Source: Stemphylium vesicarium
Taxonomy: Eukaryota; Ascomycota; Dothideomycetes; Pleosporales; Pleosporaceae
Reading direction: 5' to 3'
DNA: 64,000 bases
Assembly (NCBI GenBank): GCA_004380135.1
Contig: QXCR01000041.1
Span: 1 to 64,000, forward strand
Part shown: positions 35,031-46,078 of the stretch, in pieces
Layout: every line of letters starts with the position of its first letter
Numbering within the stretch: the first letter of the stretch is position 1
The notes under the pieces: model-generated
Databases searched by the model: none
The model's input: only the letters and a program-made list of their open reading frames with translations
Told to the model about the DNA's origin: nothing
Position numbers and translations under genes: made by a program

Positions 35031-35812
35031 GTAAGTAAAGACGCTAGTGCCTACACCTCCTTCATGCTATACTAATACCATCGTCTTTCTTGCCTATATT
35101 ACAGCACTGTTAACGTACATCAGCAGCAATAACACACAAACTCAAAAAACAACCGCAGCAGGCTTGGACGACCAAAGTCTGCCCCCGTTAATAGCAACAG
35201 CCCACCGGCTATCTTTGCCACGTATCAATGGACTAGTGTATTCCAAGCCAGTAACTCGCAATCGAGGGCAGCTGCACATGCTATCCTGCGATAAGTGTCG
35301 TAAACACAAGCAAAAGGTGCGCGCTAGTCACGCAGGCTGTAGTAGATTGTAATATACAAAAAGTGTCTTCCTTTTAATCGTACATGGCCAAACGATTGTG
35401 AGCGTTGCGAAAAGAAAGGTCTTTCTTGCTCAGAGCCTAAGCTTGCAGATAGGAAAGCAAGGAAGAGTACCGCTATCCTACATGCCAACACAATTATTGA
35501 TAGCTCTGTGGCCAATGTGTAAGATAACAGTGTCTTTACTACAGGCTCGAAAGACTAGAAGAAGGAGGCGGAGATAGACTGACATGTACTAGATCCCCAC
35601 AAACGGATAGCCTCAATGGCCAAAGTAGACGCCGGATTCCTTTCGCATGCTCTCGCTGTCGGAGACGCAAAATTTGCTGGAGTGGATATCAGGGAATTAA
35701 TTCCAAGTGCACACATTGCAAGCGAGCTGGTGATAAAACTCTGTGCAATTTTTCATTTTGTCGAGTTGCGAGAAACGTAGCTCCATCGCTATATCACAAC
35801 GTTCTGTATTAG
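35031..35812 (+). pseudogene. Decayed regulator with two Zn2Cys6 clusters
   Basis: Open sequence from 35107 leads to a binuclear zinc cluster, LSCDKCRKHKQK, whose third Cys lies beyond a possible 47-nt intron (GTGCGC to AAAAAG, about 35317-35363). Joined, the spacing is C-x2-C-x6-C-x10-C-x2-C-x6-C, ending CERCEKKGLSC. The frame stops soon after, but beyond a very short GT-AG stretch (26 nt) it resumes as LERLEEGGG, and a second cluster follows, FACSRCRRRKICW ... SKCTHCKRAG ... C, with changed spacing, ending at TAG 35810-35812. A canonical-looking intron at about 35031-35104 (GTAAGT, CTAAT branch, TTACAG) precedes the first cluster, but the frame before it does not join to a start. Undersized introns and the lost start argue for a relic. 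Pleosporales do carry proteins with two such clusters. Confidence 0.5.
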
Positions 35813-36777
35813 CAGCTCATTCCGTATGTGCAGATTGATTAATGCTGTATATAGAAGGTGGGGTACTATAATCCCTGCTTGCAGTGTGGCGCACACTTTG
35901 TTGCGCCTGCGCTCTAGGGGAGGCCGGCTTCGCTAAGCACTCACTGTTCAAAGTCGTGATTCTTGAAGGTCCGACCAACCGTTTTCCTCGCTCAATTTAC
36001 TAGGAGAATGCTATCTTAACTTTTCGCCCTTCTCGACGCTCCCAAGTCTTTAACCACTTCGACCAGGCGGGGATGCAGAAGGACAAAGCCACATGAATCA
36101 ACACATGTATGGGCAAAGCGCCGTCTCTCCACTATCCAGGTATACATAGTCCTTCTACACTTATCTTCTGTCGGTTCTCGAAGGTTGGCTCTTCTCGGCA
36201 CGGCCGCCAAGTGACCAGCTCTACCTTCCCATTGAAGCTCAAGGCGCCCCTGCCGCAAATTCATCAGCACTTGCATTCGTCAGACTCCTGGAACCAGTGG
36301 CTTTGTTCTTCTAGTCACTTGGCAAAATGCACGTTGAAGGCTGCCTAGGTATAGCCCTAAGTATAGCACGTTGGACTAACATGGATGCGAATAACAAGGG
36401 TCCTTGCCGTGACATACGCAGCGTGTGCCATTTCGCGATGGTGCACTACTCGTTTCAGTATCATTTTCTAGCGGGAAGCATGAAAGTGAGATTAATCGCG
36501 AAGAGCAGAAACGAGAGCATAGATTCTTGGATGGAAACGGGAGCTCGGCAAACCTTCCTGTGACTTCGGCGGGGTGAACTTACACCTAGTGGGGGGCGGG
36601 GCAAGACGCGCGACGTCATGTTCAAGCTCCGAGAGCTCCACCAGACTTCCGTAAACGCGGAGACCTGTCGTCCGAAACCGAGCATAAGAAGAACCCAGCT
36701 GTGGCTGCAGCCTTTTGGAATTTTGTAGGATACGCAAGAACATTTTATTGAAACATTTTCGGTCTCCCAAAAACACA

Positions 36778-37763
36778 ATGCCAGAGAACGGAGAAGACCG
36801 CGCTGCGCTTGTCAACAGACAGCTGCCAGAGATGACACTGTCGACGGCGGACAACCCTCTCACTGCACCACGACCGCCTCCAGAAGACTTGTCTACAGTT
36901 CAAAGGGCCCAATACAGATTTCAGGTCAAAGGCAATGCCATTAGTACGTGATCACTTGCAAGAGTGCACCAACCCTCTCATTGCATTCATATCTTCTAAT
37001 GGTGCATTAAACTGACGGTTCTATAGTCACCGGTGGCGCAGGTACTCTTGCCTTAGAAGCCGCTCAAGCCCTTCTTGAGCACGGCGCAACTGGCCTAGCA
37101 CTGTGGGACATGAACCCCGACCAAGCGTTCGAGAGTGTCAAGACCCTACACTCCAAATTCCCACAAGCACGAATCATCACAGAAGCCGTCGATGTTCGTG
37201 ACGAGAACGCCATTGCATCGGCTGTAGAGAGTACTGTGAAGGTTCTGGGAAGCGTAGAGATGCTATGCTGTTTCGCTGGCGTTGTAGGCTGCACACACGC
37301 TATGGAGATGCCAGCGGATGAGTGGAGGCGAACACACGACATCAACTTGACAGGTTCATTCTTATGCGCACAAGCCGTCGCGAAACAGTTCCGCGCTCAA
37401 GGCAATGGAGGAAGCATTACCTTCACGGCCAGCATCTCTGCGCACCACACAAATTACCCTCAGCCACAATGCGCTTATAACTCTTCGAAGACGGCGCTAC
37501 TTTCGCTGGCAAAGAGCTTAGCAGCCGAGTGGAGTAGCTTTGGCATCAGGGTCAACTGCTTGAGCCCGGGATACATGGACACAATACTCAACGACGGCGA
37601 TGGCTTGATCAGAGCGCGCAAAAGTTGGAATGATAGGAACCCCATGGGACGTATGGGTCATCCATGGGAGCTCACGGGACCGTTGGTACTACTTTGCAGT
37701 AACGCTGGACGATACATCAATGGGACGGATATCATTGTGGACGGTGGAGCCATGGTATTCTAA
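36778..37763 (+). CDS. Short-chain dehydrogenase/reductase, sorbose-reductase-like
   Basis: Two exons, 36778-36943 and 37027-37763, give 300 residues; the intron (GTACGT/TATAG) has matching phase 1. After a ~55-residue leader the Rossmann motif is IITGGAGTLALEAAQ, where the last Gly of the usual TGxxxGxG is Ala. The DVRDENA segment binds the cofactor adenine. The catalytic set is present: TASIS (Ser) and YNSSK (Tyr and Lys); the NAG-like motif is FAGVVG, with Asn replaced. The substrate-loop and C-terminal parts (PMGRMGHPWELTGPLVLLCSNAGRYINGTDIIVDGG) are classical for the SDR family. Related fungal enzymes reduce sorbose or oxidise polyols with NADP(H). It converges on the GPI-anchored protein gene with only 76 bases between stop codons. 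Confidence 0.9.
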
Positions 37764-37839
37764 CAAAAGCGACTTTACTTCCAATTCTTGAACAATTTCG
37801 GACTATACCGACCACAAGGATTGCCTTGAGCCAGAATCA

Positions 37840-38837
37840 TCATACCCACATAATGAACAGTGTGCTAAGAACGAAAGTGGTCAAGATAGCAGCGAAAGGC
37901 TGAGCCCAGCTACCAGTCGCGGCATTCATTTGCTCTTCGGTATTGCCGTAGCTCGACCTGTCCAGGATGCGACATAGGACAGTAGCGTTGCTACTCTGAC
38001 CTCTTGGTCCGTCTCCAAACTTGAAGCCCATAACGAATATGTGAACCGCTCTCTTGGCTTGAGCTTGTGGAGTCGAGTAATTTTCATTAACGTCTGAGGT
38101 GCGGTAGAGCAAAGTGCCGTCGCGGTGCAGGAGGCTATCATTGGATCTGCTGTTGGGCTTCGTGTCTGCTGGCTCAACGGCTGAGCTGTTGTCAGCGAAT
38201 TTCATAACATAGCATGAGGAGGCTTACACCATGCAGTGCCACTTTGAATATCGCCATCTCCACGAGCATCAAGGGTATCTTCACAGCCGTCGAGACCGTC
38301 GAATTGAACCGTATCACCCCTCGAAGCAGATTTTGCAAGTGATCTGACACACTCATCTCCAAGAAGGGCTGCACAATCCCCATTGTCGTCAGCACGGTAG
38401 TCTTCAGTAATACTAGGGGGTTTGTTCGAGATCATGGCTCCGAACGAGGCGCTCATATTCTTGTCCGCAAGGTAGCCCTGAAGACTATCGCCCTGAACGC
38501 TAGGCCATCCCAACTGCCACTGTATATTCGTTATATACCAGCCATCCGAGTCATTTGCGTGGGGAGCGCCCAAATCTTCGATTCGGTTCGGCACCCTAAA
38601 AGAGGTAATGTTGATGCCCCAGGTCCACTCCTCTTCTATACCGTTGAACATTCGAGTAAACGCAACCGAGTCCGTATCATTAGGTTTCCGGCCAGCATAT
38701 TCGCTTACCTGAATCACTCCAGGTGTATTACCAATACCTGGCTTGAGAGGACCAATCTTTGGAAGGCCGGGGTTGTCAGTTTGTGCTGAGGCAGAAGAGG
38801 CAAGAAAGACCGCCGACCAGAGAGCGGTTGACCTCAT
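37840..38837 (-). CDS. GPI-anchored secreted protein, function unknown
   Basis: Two exons, 38837-38230 and 38185-37840, give 317 residues; phase 2 joins phase 2 and the junction codon is a Cys (TGC). The donor is GTGTAA and the acceptor CAACAG. Residues 1-19 (MRSTALWSAVFLASSASAQ) form a signal peptide. The end (NAATGSWAQPFAAILTTFVLSTLFIMWV) is a small-residue site followed by a hydrophobic tail, as expected for a GPI anchor. The middle has several N-x-S/T sites and a few Cys, and no catalytic motif I know. It probably sits on the plasma membrane or cell wall. Confidence 0.82.
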
Positions 38838-41086
38838 GACGCAATTTTGAAGGAAAGTATGAGTAGAGTTTGTTGAGACCCAGTCGACGGAAACTGATAT
38901 GGAAGTTGCGCTATCCAGGACGCTTCTGCCGTTGTGCCAGCGACAACAGCTGCTATAAGTATCCTGTGCCGCATGCGATCAACATTCAACACTCCAAATG
39001 CGTTTCAAACACCCAGCTCTCCTATTTCTAACATGAATGGTCAAGCATACGTGGCGCAGCTGTCATTTCAGCCTCGCGATCAATGCAAGGGTATAAAGAA
39101 TGACGTCAGATGCAGCATGTGCCGCGCCGGGGATATATAGTTACATTCTGCAAGCGGGAATCTAGTAGCCAATGGGCTCGCTTGAATACCGAATTGTCTT
39201 AACAATTAAGTTTTCCGATGGGCATAATAGGAAAGGTCATTATCCGGTGAGCGGCATGGATGTTTAGGCTACCCGCCAAGCTTTTAATAAGCCCCGAATA
39301 CAAGCCTAAACCGTGTACCGACCTCATCTGACCCTGGCAATATAGCCTGTAGTTCCTTCTTTGGGTGGATAAAGAGGAATGTCTGTCCGAATCAAGAAGA
39401 AACACGAAACAGCTTGCTCAGATGCCGACTCATCCGGAACTTACTTGTCGTGATCGGCATTTTCATCCCCGATGAGGCAGGAACTAGTACTTCGATACCA
39501 CAGCAATATGGTACCGCCCAGTAAGCTCATCCAAGCTATCTTGAATGTTTCTTGGTGGAGAAATTTGAACTACTCGGTGGCGAACCCCGCAACATTGGTG
39601 CAAAGAACTACTGAACGTCACTTGCGTATTTGATTCAGCCTCATTTCCGACTTCCAATGTTCATAGTTTGCGCGGCTTACAGCCATCACTCTATCAGTAA
39701 CATTTCTTCCCGATTCTCTCCATGACGAGTCAAGCAGCCATGTTTGTGACCAAAAGGATCTGCATCTCATCATATGGTCCTAGGACTAGAAGACTACAGC
39801 CCAAATGGGAAAATGGTAATGCGATCTGCTTCGGTAGCTGTAGAGAATACGAAGAATCGTTTTGGCGGCAAGGTCAACAAAGGAGCTGGATGCCTGTCCA
39901 AGAAAACTCCCACACTAATGTGGCAGATCTGTGACGTGATTGTTCGACCTTTTGCATCAGCATAGACATGTCGAAATCCCACAGATCCGCAATTGTCTGA
40001 TGATTTATAATGGCACTGGCCCCGCTCTGTTGATCAGAGAGACTAAATTGGCTGCCTAATGTTTGCCTACCTTCCTGAAGCGGCGATAATCACGGCATCA
40101 CCTTGATCCTTGTAAGGAGCCGCGGGCAGGGATTCGGAACTGTGGAATGCTCTGATCGGCACTTTAGTGTAAGATGGTACGGTCCTTCATTCGTGGGGTC
40201 CAAAACGAACGTAAACCGCTTAGTGACATGGCGGTCCAGTGGGGTTGAACGATCTGTGAGCGACTGTGAAGCACGTGAGGCGTTTTGAAAACATCATCGA
40301 TAGCTTTCGATGTCTGAGTGCTGAAACACATCCAATCTAAATGAATAGTTTCCCGCCCAGCTCATTGAGCGGTGCCTTATTTCGTTAAAGCTGCGTTTTT
40401 TTACTTCCAGAAAACCGTGCTCGTGGCTCAGTCAGTTTTTAGGAAAGCCCACTTTACCTACATGGCTGGCCCACTTATGTTTTGCCTCAACAACGTCTCC
40501 TGGAATGAAGTAGGTGTGATGGAAGGCCTTCCCACCATCAGCATGTGGATCAAAGACATCAGGTCCTCTCCTTGAGGGGCTACGTCTGTATGTAGTCCCC
40601 GAGACACCCCTCGCAGTCAGCAATATCCTTGAGAAGGAATCTATAGCTAAGCACAATGCTTGTAAAAGGAATTGAGGAGAAAGCCAGCATACCTATCATT
40701 ACAACCATCGCTTCCCCCCCGTCTAAGGCTAATCACTTATACGATGTTGGATGTGGATTCAAGAGGCTTCCTCTATGTCACTGCAACGTTGCATTGGCAT
40801 CTTTGTTCCAATGACCTTCATATCATTGACGAACATGCATCTTGGCAATGGAGGCCCCCCAGTCCATCGAGATGTCCAGCCTAGTCTTCACGTAAGGCGT
40901 CTCGAGAAGACAAAGCTGAGGAGCTTGCTCGAGACTGGCACTAAGTGTACGGGAGCACATATATAAAGGCACTGTTCATCTGCCCAAACTTCTTACACCA
41001 TCTCATCAGCTTCCTTTCAATCACTTGTCCTAGATTTTCAGTCCCCTTAGAGCCTTCCGGCATACTCCTTCATCTCGCCGCAAGAC
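38838..41086. promoter_or_regulatory. Divergent intergenic promoter region
   Basis: About 2.2 kb lie between the GPI-anchored gene (-) and the secreted-protein gene (+). A TATA element at 40960-40969 serves the plus-strand gene. Short frames (39722-39934, 40372-40575) look like chance. The word CAGCTCATTGA at 40359 recurs in the hairpin downstream of the plus-strand gene. Confidence 0.5.
40960..40969 (+). promoter_or_regulatory. TATA box of the secreted-protein gene
   Basis: TATATAAAGG, about 120 bases before the start codon at 41087. It is a good match in sequence and position. Confidence 0.65.
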
Positions 41087-42192
41087 ATGCCTTCCCCCAC
41101 CTTCTTCAGCGGCCTCGCCGTCCTCATCTCCCTCGCCTCCGCCGCGCCCGGCATCCCAGGGAAGATGGTAAGGCGCCAGAACGGGCCAGACAGTTGCGCC
41201 AACGACTTGGACGGCCAGCCGTACATCGCAGATGTTGGCTTCTACTCGGACAGTGACTGCACCGAAAAGTTTGACCACGTCTGCATCTTCACGTACGAAG
41301 GCACCGCCAATGGTAACCCAGGTGATTACGGCTGCAACCCAGGGCTGCTTCCTGACACGACCCCGTTCTGGGGCAAGGTCGAGGACAGCCCGTACGACGA
41401 GATGCAGATTGTCTTCACAAGAGACCAGACTTGTCCTCCCAATGGACCAGGCGCTGTCTTTGCCACGCTAATTGGTAAGTCCATTGCCTTCGACTAATCC
41501 TCATGATGTACAATCATCGCCTCATGGTCACACGGGCTGATATATTCCCGCAGACAACCCATCCTGTGTCCAATTCAACCTCGGCGGCGACGCCCCCGGA
41601 ATCTCAATCTTCCCCCACGGCGGCTCGGGCATCGCCCGCATCGCCAACGTAACCGGGGGTCCCACCGAGGCCGCCGCCGCTGCCATACCACCTTCCCCGC
41701 CAACTCTCCGCAAGCGCGACGCCAAATGCGACGGCTTCAACATTGAGTCCTCCGTCCCGTCGACCTCCGAGACTGTCCAAGTCTCCAACATCGTCGACTG
41801 CATCAACGGCGCAGAGTCCGGTTGCACCATCACCGTAGGCTCCGAGCACACGGAATCGGTCTCTACGTCCTACTCGCTGAGCGCGGGCGGCGGGATCGAA
41901 GGCATCTTCTCCGTCGAAGCGACTTTCGGGATGGAGTACACTGAGAGTAGCACTACTAGCTTGCAGGAAGGGTTTAGTGTGCAACAAGGTCAGAAAGGAT
42001 ATCTTGCTGCATACTCCGCGGCTACGCTGTTCAAGGGCACGTACACGGGCTGTGATGAGGGGGATGCAGAGCAGCCTGGTGAGGCGCTCGTTATCAAGAA
42101 GGAAGGCTGTAAGTTGCTCTTTTCGATTGTGGAGAGGCTGATGCTAACTGGGCGCTTTAGTCACTTACAGCGTTGTCAACACTGGTACTTAG
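41087..42192 (+). CDS. Cysteine-rich secreted protein with two Kex2-like sites, function unknown
   Basis: Three exons, 41087-41474, 41554-42108 and 42161-42192, give 324 residues. The introns have GTAAGT donors; the second has a GCTAACTG branch; the last exon is only 32 nt and codes for the end SVVNTGT. Residues 1-20 are a signal peptide. Arg29-Arg30 and Lys183-Arg184 (TLRKRDAKC) are likely Kex2 sites, which would release an N-terminal domain with six Cys and a C-terminal domain with four, joined by an Ala/Pro linker. The C-terminal domain is Ser/Thr-rich and beta-like (SVSTSYSLSAGGGIEGIFSV), reminiscent of secreted beta-rich and effector-like fungal proteins; a pore-forming-type fold is only a guess. 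Regulation could be strong (consensus TATA box). Confidence 0.82.
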
Positions 42193-42289
42193 ATAATTGG
42201 ATCTAGTTTGGCAGGGCCAGGCTTCAACGCCATCGCTCAAATAGGATGCGTGGTTAGGTGGTGATGAGTCTCTCTTTCCTATTCAAACA

Positions 42290-42320
42290 CAATGAGCTGA
42301 ACCGGCCGGTCAGCTCATTG
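42290..42320. repeat. Inverted repeat downstream of the secreted-protein gene
   Basis: The arms CAATGAGCTGAACCGG (42290-42305) and CCGGTCAGCTCATTG (42306-42320) are reverse complements apart from one extra A in the left arm. It begins about 100 bases after the stop codon and so could fold in the 3' untranslated region or act as a terminator-like structure. Confidence 0.8.
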
Positions 42321-42589
42321 ATGGCACTCCACTCGTTTAGCGTAGTAATTCGAAAATTTTGCTTTTCCAATAATGTTCCCCAAATGTCATTTGAGTGATG
42401 TTGACATCGTGTTGAGATAAAGCCATTGGTCTCCTTGCTTAATCAGTTCTGATTCAGCCATGTTTAGCCGAAACCATCAAAACTGCGCACAAGCTTGCCG
42501 TCCATCATGCCTGTCCGTACCGTGTCAGTTTCGCAATAAGATCCAAAACAGGCACCTGGGAGTAGTCAATATGCAGTCCATCGGGCTTT

Positions 42590-42632
42590 GCAGCCGGACT
42601 TGAAGTCCATTACCGATTTTAAGTCCGGCTGC
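42590..42632. repeat. 12-bp perfect inverted repeat
   Basis: GCAGCCGGACTT (42590-42601) pairs exactly with AAGTCCGGCTGC (42621-42632) across a 19-base loop. It lies between two convergent genes, where it could shape either 3' end. Confidence 0.8.
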
Positions 42633-42774
42633 CTGATGCAACATATTCACATCACTCGCAGCTCTGCGCCTTTTCATCGACCACTAACGTTCCATCTCTT
42701 ATTGCTGTTACATAACGATAGCTCCATAAATCTTATCCAACACACACTATTCCATCCATCAATATTCTACATCT

Positions 42775-45354
42775 CTACTCGCCATCATCTTCATCATCCA
42801 CCGGCGGCGGCAGAGGAATACTGAAATCCTCCAGGCTTGCCCACTGACTGCTTCTATATCCTCCGCCTGATTGCGTCGTCCCCAATACAGGGCTGCTCCA
42901 ACCCTCCATAACCACTTTCTCTGGACTGGGGAAACTGCTCGGGATGAACAGTGGTGGGGGTTTGCTTGGCGAAATGGCAGGTTGAGAGCTAGCGATGCGG
43001 TGAGGCGTTGTATGTGTGCTTGAGAAATGATGTGTCCGCTTGTTGCGGGGTGTGCGCTGGGTGATTTCGTCGACGGTGGTTGCTTGGCTGGGATGGTAGC
43101 CTGACGGTTGGTGCTGTGGCGGAGGAGCCGGCTTGAGTGGAGGACGCGGCGTTTCGTTGTAGCTGAATGCATCAGGTACGGCACGCACACTTGATGACTC
43201 GGGTGGCCGCGCGTGGATGTACTGTGAGTACGAAAACCATTCGTCGTGGAGCTGCTGTTCTGCCTTGCTTGAGTGTGATTGTTGCGTCTCGTGCTGTGGG
43301 GATGGAGAGCGAGGAACTTGAACGGCTCCGTCATCGAGACCCGCAGATTGCTGAATGTCATTAGACTTGGGTTGTGATGAGGGATGTTGTCTGCTTGAGC
43401 GAGGCGGAGTCGAATCTTGTTCTGGTTCGATCTCTTCATCAGAAAAGTCGTCTTGGATGACCATCGGTGTTGACGGAAAAGTGTCCTGAATGTTCTCTTC
43501 CAGAATTGGAGGTGTTGAACGAAGCTGCTCGGTCGGCATAGGCAGGTCCGCTTCAGTGCTTACAGTCATCTCGGTCTCGAACGGTTTCTCCTCATGTGGC
43601 GATTCGACACAAGGCAAGAATGTGGCATCGTCGTCGTTTTCATCTTCGCTTTCAGGCTCTTGTTTGATCCTCGGAAGCATGGTGTCGTATATTGGGTGCT
43701 CTTCGTTGCCAACCTGCTCTCCTCGGCTGTATGAATGCTCACCCAGCTCGGGAGAAGGCTCATTGTGGCCTCGAAGGGCAGGCAGGCTACCCGACTCTTG
43801 CGATGACTGTGGCCAGGCTGCATCACCAGTTGCATCGGCATCAGCACATGCTTGATCGATTTGGCCAAGCATAGCTTGGGTGTCCGCTCCTAGAACTTGG
43901 CCAGATTTCACAGCTTCAGCGCCTTCAGGAAGGGTTTGCTTGCCTTGTTCACCTAAAGGCACATCTTCGATAATATCGTCGCCTTCGTCTTCAGAGTCTT
44001 GGATAGTGCTCTCGAATTTTTTGAGTCTTGGGGGCGGTATTGGAGTTTTGGACGGCATCTTAAAAGCGACCTGCTTCCGTTTGGAGGGAGTATCCGCGAC
44101 ATTGACAAGATTGTCCGAGCACTCTTTGAGTGGCGACCGGTTGAACTTGTGGGGTGTGACTTGAGTAGAGAGCGGCGAGTCCGCTGGCGATTGAGATGAC
44201 GGTATCTCACGGATGCGGCGTTTCTCTGGGGTGGATAGAAGGCTGAAGCGAGCCTTCTCAGATCTCTTTGCTCGTTGTGGAACATATGAGGCTTCTTCTG
44301 TTCTTATAGCCTGCGCCGTCGCTTTCCGCCGTGTTGGCCGACCTGGTCTTCTGGAAGGAGCATCAATGAATTGTGTTGGCTTGTAGCTGTCCTCGCAATC
44401 GTCTTCTACCGACTGTAACACAGGCTCAGGTGCACCTTGTGAGTCTGTCGTAGACTCGTGCTCGTCCTCGGTTTTCACCACTGTCGGTTGTACGTCGGTT
44501 TCCTCTTGCGCATTCACCACTTCTCCACCGTCATTTTTTCCTGCTCGGTATAGTCCCTGCTGTGCAAGTCGCTGTGCTACCGCATCGCCATAGGCCTGGC
44601 TGTCTCTCTCTTCGTTTTCAGTGTCGGTCAGAGCATCATCGATATCATCATCTGACAAGATCTCAAGTGGGCGCATTCCGGGAACCATCTGGGTCAAGGT
44701 GCGCTGCCTCTGATCTCTGCTTGCCGCCTTGCCACCCCGGCTCGATCGAGGGCTCCGTCTCAGAGGCCTGAACTCTGGCTCTTCACTGCCTGGTCGAGGC
44801 TTTCGTCCATCTCTCAGTTGCGTCATTGTCGACTGTTTTCTCAGTGTGCGCTTTCTACCCAGATCGTGTGCGTCGTTCATCTCATTGTCGCGTTCTGCTT
44901 CAACGCGCCTCGTACGACGACGGTTCTTTGGTGAAGTAGTCTTGCGCTGGCGCTTGGATGCATGTGTGGTCGAATCCTCTTGTTGACTATCTTCTTCTTC
45001 CTGCATAATATCGCTATCCCGCTTCCTGCCCTTTCGCTTCGTCTTCTTGGTGGTTTCCTGCTCGTCCCCATCGTCCGCCTGCGGAGCCATGAACACACAC
45101 CCGTCTCCGTCTTCCAAGTCTTCTTCAAGATCCTCACTGTCCCCATCTGAGTCGTCGACCGTATTCATACTCTGTCGCCTCATCTTCTCGGGAAGAAACA
45201 CCATTTGCCGCCTCCCATCTCCATCGCGTACGGGTGTGGAGCGCCGGCGCACCGTTTTGCTTTTGTGTGGGAAGTGTACCTGCTGCGGTATCTTTTTAGA
45301 GTAGTAGACCTTGAAGTCAGCATCTGGATTACTGTTTCGCGTGCGCGGCGTCAT
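42775..45354 (-). CDS. Large disordered nuclear protein, function unknown
   Basis: An intronless frame of 859 residues from the Met at 45354 (MTPRTRNSNPDADFKVYYSKK). It is rich in Ser, Glu, Asp, Arg and Pro. Basic clusters likely to be nuclear signals include TTKKTKRKGRKRD and SPKNRRRTRRVEAERD, and long acidic runs alternate with them (EDLEEDLEDGDG). Repeated SP/TP dipeptides suggest phosphorylation by proline-directed kinases. Short conserved-looking words are RTLTQMVPGMRPLEILSD and YKPTQFIDAPSRRPGRPTRRK; the latter resembles an AT-hook (PGRPTRR). I recognise no folded domain. The last part (WASLEDFSIPLPPP) looks conserved. A chromatin or genome-maintenance role is possible but only inferred. 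Confidence 0.8.
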   Translation of the reverse strand: MTPRTRNSNPDADFKVYYSKKIPQQVHFPHKSKTVRRRSTPVRDGDGRRQMVFLPEKMRRQSMNTVDDSDGDSEDLEEDLEDGDGCVFMAPQADDGDEQETTKKTKRKGRKRDSDIMQEEEDSQQEDSTTHASKRQRKTTSPKNRRRTRRVEAERDNEMNDAHDLGRKRTLRKQSTMTQLRDGRKPRPGSEEPEFRPLRRSPRSSRGGKAASRDQRQRTLTQMVPGMRPLEILSDDDIDDALTDTENEERDSQAYGDAVAQRLAQQGLYRAGKNDGGEVVNAQEETDVQPTVVKTEDEHESTTDSQGAPEPVLQSVEDDCEDSYKPTQFIDAPSRRPGRPTRRKATAQAIRTEEASYVPQRAKRSEKARFSLLSTPEKRRIREIPSSQSPADSPLSTQVTPHKFNRSPLKECSDNLVNVADTPSKRKQVAFKMPSKTPIPPPRLKKFESTIQDSEDEGDDIIEDVPLGEQGKQTLPEGAEAVKSGQVLGADTQAMLGQIDQACADADATGDAAWPQSSQESGSLPALRGHNEPSPELGEHSYSRGEQVGNEEHPIYDTMLPRIKQEPESEDENDDDATFLPCVESPHEEKPFETEMTVSTEADLPMPTEQLRSTPPILEENIQDTFPSTPMVIQDDFSDEEIEPEQDSTPPRSSRQHPSSQPKSNDIQQSAGLDDGAVQVPRSPSPQHETQQSHSSKAEQQLHDEWFSYSQYIHARPPESSSVRAVPDAFSYNETPRPPLKPAPPPQHQPSGYHPSQATTVDEITQRTPRNKRTHHFSSTHTTPHRIASSQPAISPSKPPPLFIPSSFPSPEKVVMEGWSSPVLGTTQSGGGYRSSQWASLEDFSIPLPPPVDDEDDGE

Positions 45355-45903
45355 GGTGGAGTAGCTGAAGCAAGCGGCAGCCTGGAGGCGCCGGGTACAC
45401 GTAGGCTGCTGAAGACGCGACCCGACGCGTTGAGGGGCCGCTAGCGCGAAATGACGGGCGTCGCGCCACTCTCACTCCAACTTCTGTATGGTGACACATT
45501 ATGCTAGAGAAAGTATCTCTGTGGGAGCCGCGACGTCTCCGAAATATGCGAGGGGTTTAATTATCATGTCTTTGGACAAAATTGAAAGGTAATACATATC
45601 GCTCCTTCGCCCGCTTCCCCAAGACCAGGCCCCACCGTTGAATATCTCCACCCGAACTTGGGTTCAGTACGGAAAGATGCCAAGATGCGGAATAGAGACA
45701 GTCAAGTCAGTGATGACAATAACGAGGATGAGGAGGACCCATCTCCTGCTTGCTCGAAGGAGCAAGGCGTCGAGGCCAAGTTCCTCCTGGGATCTTACGG
45801 TATTCTACATTCCCGTGGCATGACTTCTACGAGCGCCCACCGAAGCTGTACATACGACCGTAAGAACCGCCAAAAACCAAGCATCCAGACTCCAAAAAAA
45901 ATA
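45355..45903. other. Intergenic region with a 5S rRNA 5'-end word
   Basis: Promoter of the disordered nuclear protein. At 45850-45862 on the plus strand the sequence ACATACGACCGTA matches the start of fungal 5S rRNA, but the match does not continue. Confidence 0.4.
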
Positions 45904-45975
45904 ACATGACAGCATGGATTTGCTAGTTAGTCACCCGACTAACTACTAACCCGCTGGGACACTACTTATATATAG
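45904..45975 (-). pseudogene. 5S rRNA pseudogene (3' half)
   Basis: On the minus strand this reads like the 3' half of fungal 5S rRNA, with TATATAAGTAGTGT, GGTTAGTAGTTAG, GGGTGAC and a diverged end before a T-run. It aligns along its length with the fuller copy at 48846-48964 but has several changes (for example CAAATCCATG in place of CGAATCCCCG). No matching 5' half lies upstream. It is a truncated copy. Confidence 0.75.
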
Positions 45976-46078
45976 GCAAGAAAGCTGCTTGAGTACGTTT
46001 TATTTATTATAAATTACTATGATCATTTGATCTAAAATGGTAGTTCTCCCATACTACTCTAATATAGTACTAACCCTC

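Larger units (their letters stand above)
33220..36777. other. Repeat-rich accessory island
   Basis: About 3.5 kb between the molybdate transporter and the short-chain dehydrogenase. It contains degenerate tandem repeats (33720-34120), a diverged direct duplication (34649-34887) and a decayed double Zn2Cys6 regulator (35031-35812), each listed separately. The segment at about 34200-35850 looks more AT-rich than its neighbours. No transposase frame is visible. Confidence 0.65.

Noticed and set aside
42759..43439. 226-residue minus-strand frame beside the disordered nuclear protein
   Set aside because: It is another reading frame of the same gene; low-complexity sequence often leaves all frames open.
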